From NCBI GenBank assembly GCA_032906705.1, contig JAJTZC010000008.1, positions 1 to 48,477 of the forward strand: a stretch of 48,477 nucleotides of DNA, read 5' to 3'. Numbering within the stretch: position 1 is the first letter of the stretch; every line of letters begins with the position of its first letter. This document shows, in pieces, positions 43,392 through 48,477 of the stretch. The notes under the pieces are model-generated. The model searched no databases. It worked only from the letters and a program-made list of their open reading frames with translations, and was not told the origin of the DNA. Position numbers and translations under genes: made by a program. The stretch is from DASPPF01 sp032906705. GTDB taxonomy: Archaea > Thermoproteota > Nitrososphaeria > Nitrososphaerales > Gagatemarchaeaceae.

Positions 43392-43454
43392 CGTTCCCAA
43401 GACTCCTCTCCGCTTCGGAAAAGCTTATCAAACAACCGCACCCCCTTCCGGTTC

Positions 43455-43565
43455 ATGTGCGACTGTTTTGACGAGGAGCTAGAGGATCTATCTGTGGAGG
43501 CTGCTGAGGAGACCCCCATGCCGCAGGTCGCGCTACTCCAGGTCGTCAAGGCTAGGAAGAAGTAG
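43455..43565 (+). CDS. 36-residue CxC protein
   Basis: MCDCFDEELEDLSVEAAEET, then PMPQVALLQVVKARKK. The CxC at the N-terminus, an acidic stretch and a basic tail are the visible features. A TATA box (GCTTATCAAAC, 43423-43433) lies 30 bp before the ATG, so the mRNA would be leaderless. No family recognised; too short for an automatic caller. Confidence 0.5.
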   Translation: MCDCFDEELEDLSVEAAEETPMPQVALLQVVKARKK

Positions 43566-43726
43566 CGCCTCCCTGTCCCGGGTTCGTGGTGCCTCTCACG
43601 GGTCCAGGGTCTTGTGTTGAGGATGAACGAGCATCGAGGCCCGCCGTGGGTGCCGCAAATCGAATATTCTAGTAGTCATGCTTATTAGAACTCGGAAGGG
43701 GCGGACTCGAGAAGTCATCGCGGTGA

Positions 43727-44698
43727 TTGGTCTCGACCGAAATCCTTCTCTCTCTCGTAGGCATACACCCAAGGTCCGAAAAGACAATACAGGCGACCCA
43801 GGACTGGGAAAGGGAGAGGATTGATTCAGCGGCGCTCAGGAGTCAGTTTCACGGCGACGTAAGCGAACTGGTTGAGCTTCAACGCGCCCTCTCCTTCGAT
43901 TACGTCTCAGACGGCCAACTCACCACGAAGTGGCAGGACCTCCTAACCCCCATAACGACTTTGGCGAAGGGGGTGAAGAAGGGACCGCTGGTAAGGTGGT
44001 TCAACACGAACACGTTCTACTATGTGCCAATCATCGAGGGTCAAATCTCGGTCGAGAGTCATCTGATAGCAGCATCCGTGGAGTCGGATTTGTTGGGTGA
44101 TTCCCCCTCAAGGGTTGCCCTCGTCGACCCGCTGACCTTCGTCGAGTGCAGTGACGACAAATACTATCGAAGCAGGGAGGAACTGATCTTCGCATACTGC
44201 GAGAACCTGCTCGCACCACTCCTTCAGGAGCTGCAAAAGGTCGGAGTAAAGTATGCGCAGTTTTCTGCGCCCAGCCTAGCGGCAAAGTTCAGAGGCGAGA
44301 AGTGGAGGGCCGACGAGCTCTCGCAGGTGGCCGAGGGTCTGAGGAGAGCACTCAAAGGAACGAGCTTCCGGACCGGCTACCACACCTTCTTCGGGGACGC
44401 CAGCCCCTACATTTCGTTCCTTCTCGATTCGGTCCCGACCGACGATATCGGCTTTGACCTTACCGAAACCGACCCTTCCCAGATTCCCCAGACGAGCAAG
44501 GGAATCATCGCAGGAGTGGCAGACGCAAGGAGCAGTTTCGTGGAGCCACCCTCACAACTCGTAGCAAAACTGGACGGATTGCCAGGCAAGACAACAAGGC
44601 TCACGCTCGCCCCGTCGAGCGACCTCCGATATGTGCCGAGGTTCGTCGCGGACGCAAAGCTGAGGAGTCTGGCGAAGGCGAGGAGGGTGCTTTCTTGA
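43727..44698 (+). CDS. split MetE, N-terminal half (methionine synthase component)
   Basis: A 323-residue protein matching the N-terminal (Meth_synt_1) barrel of cobalamin-independent methionine synthase MetE, here as a separate gene. The signature PLVRWFNTNTFYYVPIIEGQ corresponds to the KWFDTNYHYIVPE region of full-length MetE. The N-half lacks the zinc site and helps bind the folate/pterin methyl donor. The start is TTG at 43727, with a TATA-like GCTTATTAG at 43680. The last codon overlaps the next gene (TTGA). A lone N-half has also been described in Sulfolobales. Confidence 0.85.
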   Translation: MVSTEILLSLVGIHPRSEKTIQATQDWERERIDSAALRSQFHGDVSELVELQRALSFDYVSDGQLTTKWQDLLTPITTLAKGVKKGPLVRWFNTNTFYYVPIIEGQISVESHLIAASVESDLLGDSPSRVALVDPLTFVECSDDKYYRSREELIFAYCENLLAPLLQELQKVGVKYAQFSAPSLAAKFRGEKWRADELSQVAEGLRRALKGTSFRTGYHTFFGDASPYISFLLDSVPTDDIGFDLTETDPSQIPQTSKGIIAGVADARSSFVEPPSQLVAKLDGLPGKTTRLTLAPSSDLRYVPRFVADAKLRSLAKARRVLS

Positions 44699-45897
44699 CA
44701 ACGCAGGAATTGTTCCCGACGCAGGAGATAGGAAGTCTGCCAAAGTTCTCTTGGAGGGTGAAGCCATTCCGTTCGATCGCGCTGAGCGACGCAGACCTCG
44801 CCACGGCGAAAAGCTGGGGGAGGGCGCTCGGAGTCAGAGAGAGCCCTGCGCTGGTGAAGCTTCTGAGGAAGCGCTCGGGTTTCACCGCCAAGGAAAAGGG
44901 CAGAATCATCGACTACTCAATCCTCTACTCAATCAGGATGCAGGAGACTGCCGGGGGTGAGAGAGGCTCAGAGGGCGGGCTGGACATCATCTGGAGTGGC
45001 GAGCAGGCAAGGACGGAGATGTACGAGACGCCCGTCTCGAACATTGGCGGTTTCGAATTCTTGGGAAGGGTGCGCGCCTTTGACAACAAGTACTGGAGGG
45101 AGGCCTCAATCCGCAAGAGGCCCACGTTCCGCTCCAACTACCACCTCGAAGAGTTCCTGTTCGTGAAGGCCCACACCAAGCGGGAGGTCAAGGTGCCAGT
45201 CACCGATGCGATAACGATCATGGCGTGGTCCGACCACTACCACTACTCCCGCAAGTGGGCGGGAGAAAAGTTGCCTCCTTCAACGCGCAATTTCAGCGCA
45301 CGGAGGGAGTTGACCCTCGACCTCGCGAAGGTGATCAGGCGGGTGGTAGAGGGCCTTGTCAGAGGGGGGGCCAAGCATGTTCAAATCGACATCCCGGCGG
45401 CGACCCAATACCAGACCGTTGAGGACGCGAAGCTGGTTGCGGAATCGTTCAACGAGACGACCAGAGGCGTCAATGCTGCGTTCAGCGTTCACAGCTGCTT
45501 CCCCCCGCACAAGGGCTATGCACTGCTCTTTCCCTACATCCTCGAGATGAAGAATTGCAGCAGGTTCTCGTTCGAGTATGCCAACCGAGACTCCTTCGGG
45601 CGGGGAACCACAGCTGAGACCCGACCGGGCTACGCAGACCTTGCCCTCTTCAAAGAATACGGATACAACGGGGAGCTGGGCGTAGGCGTGGTGCACGTCC
45701 ACACGGACAAGCTACCCCCCGTGGGGACAGTCAGGGATCGGATACTGTATTCGGCGAAGGCGGCCGGAGTTGGCCCTGAGAAGATCTTCGCGACACCGGA
45801 CTGCGGGCTAAGAACGCGCAGCCCTGACGTTGCGTATCAAATGCTGGGTCTCGTCGTCAAGGGGGCCGAGGCAGCCAGGAAGGTCATCAAAGAGTGA
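44695..45897 (+). CDS. metE: split MetE, C-terminal catalytic half (methionine synthase)
   Basis: The 400-residue catalytic barrel of cobalamin-independent methionine synthase, transferring a methyl group to homocysteine. The zinc ligands are all visible: H266 and C268 (FSVHSCFPPH), E294 (FSFEYANRD) and C370 (TPDCGL). VQIDIPAATQY matches the substrate-binding strand, with I replacing E of the usual DEP. The start is TTG at 44695, coupled by a 4-bp overlap with both neighbours. Confidence 0.9.
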   Translation: MTTQELFPTQEIGSLPKFSWRVKPFRSIALSDADLATAKSWGRALGVRESPALVKLLRKRSGFTAKEKGRIIDYSILYSIRMQETAGGERGSEGGLDIIWSGEQARTEMYETPVSNIGGFEFLGRVRAFDNKYWREASIRKRPTFRSNYHLEEFLFVKAHTKREVKVPVTDAITIMAWSDHYHYSRKWAGEKLPPSTRNFSARRELTLDLAKVIRRVVEGLVRGGAKHVQIDIPAATQYQTVEDAKLVAESFNETTRGVNAAFSVHSCFPPHKGYALLFPYILEMKNCSRFSFEYANRDSFGRGTTAETRPGYADLALFKEYGYNGELGVGVVHVHTDKLPPVGTVRDRILYSAKAAGVGPEKIFATPDCGLRTRSPDVAYQMLGLVVKGAEAARKVIKE

Positions 45898-47141
45898 CGC
45901 CTGGGATCACTACGATAGGGAGCTACCCCGTCTTCCCTTCTCACGAGGATATAGAATACTACCAGAAGATGGTCGAGAGGGGTCTGGGAGGGGAGCTGGT
46001 CGACCCATTCCTCTGGAGCATCGAAGAGACGGTCAGGGACTTTGCGGCGGCAGGGGTGGAGATGCTCTCCACCGGGCAAACCAGGGGCGACCTCTATTCG
46101 ATATTCCTGGACCCAAAGTTCGTAAAGGGCGTGAATTGGAACGGCCCTGAAGCGGTCGTCTCGGGCAAACTGGCCCGCGCCTCGAGCATCAGGCTGGCCG
46201 ACGTCAGGTTCGCCAAGACTGTACTCCCACGTCACCTATCACTGAAAGAGCCAATCACGGATGCGTACACTCTGGCGAGGTTCGCGAAGATCTCCACGGG
46301 TTCATACCGCGACACCAGGGATCTGGCCAGAGACATCAACCGGAAAATCGTGATTCCCGAGATTGAAGACCTTCAGAGGGACGGCGCAGTCGCGATGATA
46401 CAGCTGGATTCGCCAATCATCGCCGCCGAATCCTCCACCCCTCACTACGTTAGCGGCCTGTACGAAGAGATCGCCTCCTCAGCCAAGCTCCCAATCGCGA
46501 TGCACGTCTGCGGGGACACGACCAGGTTGTTCAGGTACCTGACGTCGCTGAAGGTGGACGCTCTCGAGCTCGACTTCTTCCACTATCCGAAGCTGCTCGA
46601 AGAAGCCGCGCGGAGAAACTTCGATCAGGCGATTGGGCTTGGCGTGACCGACGCACAGAGCCCCCGCGTTGAGACTGTCGAGGAGATCTCTTCACTCATC
46701 GCGCGCGGAAGGAAAAGCCTCGGCGAGTCTAGGATCGGGTGGGTCCATCCGCACTGCGGGCAGAGGAGCCTCCACAGAGAGACTGCCTTCGAGAAGAACG
46801 CGAACCTGAGTATCGCGAGGGACGACACCTATTCAGGTGAGGCCGCCGAAGCAAAAGGAGGCAGGCAGAGGCGCGACAAGAATGACTCGAGCGGCTACTT
46901 CCTAGTGAATGTGAAGAGGGAGACAGGAGAGATACTCGTGACCTTCCACACAAGCAAACACAAGGTGGTGCGGAGGTTCAAGTCGAAGTACGCGGAGAGA
47001 CTCTTGCAGGCGATCAACGACGACGCGGACTCGCTCGGCATTGGCAGGCGGCGTCTCGCACAACTGATACTCGAGCTCGGGCGGGCAGAAGCGTCGCTCA
47101 AGCCGCCTTCCATTGCGTACAGGCAGAAGCTGGCCGGGTAA
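45894..47141 (+). CDS. second MetE-like barrel fused to a DUF4346-like domain
   Basis: 415 residues. The first ~300 form a MetE-type barrel with all zinc ligands: H204 and C206 (AMHVCGDTTR), E225 (ALELDFF) and C288 (VHPHCGQR). QLDSPIIAAE replaces the usual DEPAL. After a charged linker, residues ~328-413 resemble DUF4346 (SSGYFLVNVKRETGEILVTF, and the ending RLAQLILELGRAEASL), a domain found beside pterin-binding proteins in archaea. This looks like a core methionine synthase that may meet its methyl donor through the extra domain. The start is GTG at 45894, overlapping the previous stop. Confidence 0.8.
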   Translation: MTPGITTIGSYPVFPSHEDIEYYQKMVERGLGGELVDPFLWSIEETVRDFAAAGVEMLSTGQTRGDLYSIFLDPKFVKGVNWNGPEAVVSGKLARASSIRLADVRFAKTVLPRHLSLKEPITDAYTLARFAKISTGSYRDTRDLARDINRKIVIPEIEDLQRDGAVAMIQLDSPIIAAESSTPHYVSGLYEEIASSAKLPIAMHVCGDTTRLFRYLTSLKVDALELDFFHYPKLLEEAARRNFDQAIGLGVTDAQSPRVETVEEISSLIARGRKSLGESRIGWVHPHCGQRSLHRETAFEKNANLSIARDDTYSGEAAEAKGGRQRRDKNDSSGYFLVNVKRETGEILVTFHTSKHKVVRRFKSKYAERLLQAINDDADSLGIGRRRLAQLILELGRAEASLKPPSIAYRQKLAG

Positions 47142-47142
47142 C

Positions 47143-48006
47143 ATGGCCAAGCGGTCCCAGAACTCCTTCACCTCGGTGGTGGAGGTATTCCCACCTGTCT
47201 TTTCGCTGAGCGAGGCGAAAGAGCCAGTCCTCGGGCTACGTCAGAAGATGCGGGACTTCGTGGAAAGAGTGAGACGGATCGAGGACCTCACCGATGCAGT
47301 GCTCGTCGCGGACACAAAGGACCCGGGCAGGATGAAGCTGTCTGCCGTCGTCTCAGCCTCGGTCCTGAAGGAAGAGACCGGCATGGACGCGATTCCCGTG
47401 ATCACCGCGCGCGATTCCAACAGACCGAGCGTGGTCTCGTCCCTGCTGACCGCATACTCGCTCGGGCTCAACGGGGTCATGGTCGTCTGGGGAGACAGAT
47501 ACGCTGAAGGCGACGGCGCGAAGAACGTCTACAACTTCTCTTCGCTGTCGGAACTGGTTGCAACTGCTCGCTCTCTCGCGAATCGGGCGGGTGTCAAGTG
47601 TCGCATACTTGCACCGGTCGACTTGACTTCACTGGGAACTGAGAAGGGCCTGAGGCTGGCCAAGGAAAGGCTCTCGAGTGGAGCCGACATCCTCCTGGCC
47701 CAGCCGCCGACGACCGACTCAGTCTCGGCGCTGCCGAAGCACGCGAAGCTGCTGAGTAGGACGGGCCTGGCTGGCCGTGTCTTTTTGAACGTCTTCCCCT
47801 TCCGTGACCTGCAGGACATCGAGGCCTGCAGAGAAAAGTTCGGCTGGGAGCTGCCCCAACGGCTCGATTCGATTGCGGTCGGTGGGGAGAGCGCTCTTCT
47901 GCTGGAGGCGAGGCGCGTCGCAGCTGCAATACAACAAAAGGGGTTTCCCGGGGTCTATGTCACGACTCGTGGGAAGCCCGAAGTCGCCAGATTCATCTTG
48001 GATTGA
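47143..48006 (+). CDS. methylenetetrahydrofolate reductase-family protein
   Basis: A 287-residue FAD-dependent TIM-barrel protein of the MetF family. Seen: SFTSVVEVFPPVFSLSEAKE (FEVFPP-like start), DAIPVITARDSNRPSVVSSL (the ARD stretch), LNGVMVVWGDRYAEGD and a late LDSIAVGGESALLLEARRV. It would make the methyl donor (methyl-folate or methyl-tetrahydromethanopterin) used by the preceding synthases. The ATG at 47143 is 1 bp after the preceding stop; the reading from 47113 adds ten residues and overlaps it. Confidence 0.82.
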   Translation: MAKRSQNSFTSVVEVFPPVFSLSEAKEPVLGLRQKMRDFVERVRRIEDLTDAVLVADTKDPGRMKLSAVVSASVLKEETGMDAIPVITARDSNRPSVVSSLLTAYSLGLNGVMVVWGDRYAEGDGAKNVYNFSSLSELVATARSLANRAGVKCRILAPVDLTSLGTEKGLRLAKERLSSGADILLAQPPTTDSVSALPKHAKLLSRTGLAGRVFLNVFPFRDLQDIEACREKFGWELPQRLDSIAVGGESALLLEARRVAAAIQQKGFPGVYVTTRGKPEVARFILD

Positions 48007-48063
48007 CACCGCGAGCGGGGGAAGCGTTATATTCACGCCCAAAGACGGTTCGAGAAGGCAGAC

Positions 48064-48339
48064 TTGGCAAACGACAGAGCCATCGGCGGGACTATTCTTG
48101 GCGTAAGCATCCTCGGCATAGTCGTCTACGGTGCCCTTCTCGCCCTTCCTTGGGCCTGGGAATGGACCCTCAGGATCACCGCCTTCCTTGCCGTTGCTCT
48201 CTTGCTGGGGATACTCGCGTGGATCGGATACACTATGGCCACGACGCCGCCTCCCGAGCCGATAACTGACATCCCGGACATGTCCGGGGAGCCAAAGACA
48301 GCTCAACCAGCGGGCACCAGCAAAGAACCGAAGAAGTAA
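48064..48339 (+). CDS. small two-helix membrane protein
   Basis: A 91-residue protein with two hydrophobic helices (GTILGVSILGIVVYGALLAL and ITAFLAVALLLGILAWIGYT) and a proline/lysine-rich hydrophilic tail (PPPEPITDIPDMSGEPKTAQ). No family recognised. The TTG start follows a TATA-like GTTATATT at 48026-48033. Confidence 0.65.
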   Translation: MANDRAIGGTILGVSILGIVVYGALLALPWAWEWTLRITAFLAVALLLGILAWIGYTMATTPPPEPITDIPDMSGEPKTAQPAGTSKEPKK

Positions 48340-48428
48340 GGTCCCTGAAGGAAATCCAGCCCTCTGCATCCGGGCAAGGCATTTTAATTCACGGTTGCAA
48401 CGCAGAAGCTCCAGCCTGAGATCTTAGT

Positions 48429-48477
48429 TTGAAGACGAAGCTAACTGTAACGGGAGTGGCAATCCTAGTCGGCGTCA
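48429..48477 (+). CDS. start of a membrane or secreted protein, cut by the window edge
   Basis: From TTG 48429 the frame reads KTKLTVTGVAILVGV to the edge: a basic start and a hydrophobic run, as in a signal peptide. A TATA box (CATTTTAATTC, 48380-48390) lies ~45 bp upstream. The rest of the gene is outside the window. Confidence 0.4.
   Translation, partial: MKTKLTVTGVAILVGV

Overview
The window reads as archaeal chromosome, most likely from the Thaumarchaeota/Nitrososphaeria side of the tree. Seen in the sequence: a single unsplit RNA polymerase largest subunit (A'+A'' in one 1258-residue chain) in the order rpoH-rpoB-rpoA-rpl30e-nusA-rps12-rps7, an archaeal EF-1A, TATA boxes about 25-31 bp before many start codons (many transcripts look leaderless), frequent TTG and GTG starts, and a tRNA-Leu with encoded CCA. 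The lineage is an inference. No ammonia-oxidation genes are present; CO-dehydrogenase-like, aconitase, pyruvate kinase and PPDK genes point to a flexible, probably heterotrophic metabolism.

Layout. 0.2-3 kb: a divergent pair, a three-part fusion (SpxH/DsbA-like thiol domain, winged-helix segment, ArsM-like methyltransferase) and a metallophosphoesterase, sharing an unusual promoter element. 3-9 kb: pyruvate kinase, a Hef-like helicase without nuclease domain, and pyruvate phosphate dikinase. 9-13.3 kb: molybdenum hydroxylase (CoxS, CoxM, divergent form-II-type CoxL) and DoxX. 13.7-15.2 kb: a secreted, membrane-anchored phosphoesterase. 15.2-18.1 kb: an island that looks AT-richer by eye, next to tRNA-Leu(UAG), holding an HxlR regulator, VOC, Tag-like glycosylase and SnoaL-like genes, bounded by tRNA 3'-end-like repeats and containing a 46-bp inverted repeat that carries two copies of the same promoter/operator. 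18.1-27.5 kb: MFS transporter, YyaL-type thioredoxin protein, a MarR/DHA2-efflux pair, aconitase and a branched-chain aminotransferase.

27.6-28.4 kb: two small membrane-protein genes that overlap antiparallel. 28.4-37.9 kb: the RNA polymerase/ribosomal operon, headed by a tandem 36-bp repeat of the same element found at 2.0 kb. 37.9-41.4 kb: an alpha/beta hydrolase and the guaB-guaA operon (IMP to XMP to GMP). 41.4-43.6 kb: EF-1A flanked by very short genes of 57, 68 and 36 residues. 43.7-48 kb: a translationally coupled methionine operon with split MetE (N- and C-halves), a third MetE-like protein fused to a DUF4346-like domain, and a MetF-family reductase. The window ends in the first codons of a further membrane or secreted protein.

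The most unusual signals are (1) a shared 24-bp element placed 37-38 bp before the TATA box of three promoters (fusion gene, metallophosphoesterase, RNA polymerase operon); (2) the thiol-domain/ArsM-like fusion, which lacks most of the arsenic-binding cysteines; (3) the tRNA-linked island with its duplicated HxlR-type operator; and (4) the four-gene methionine operon.
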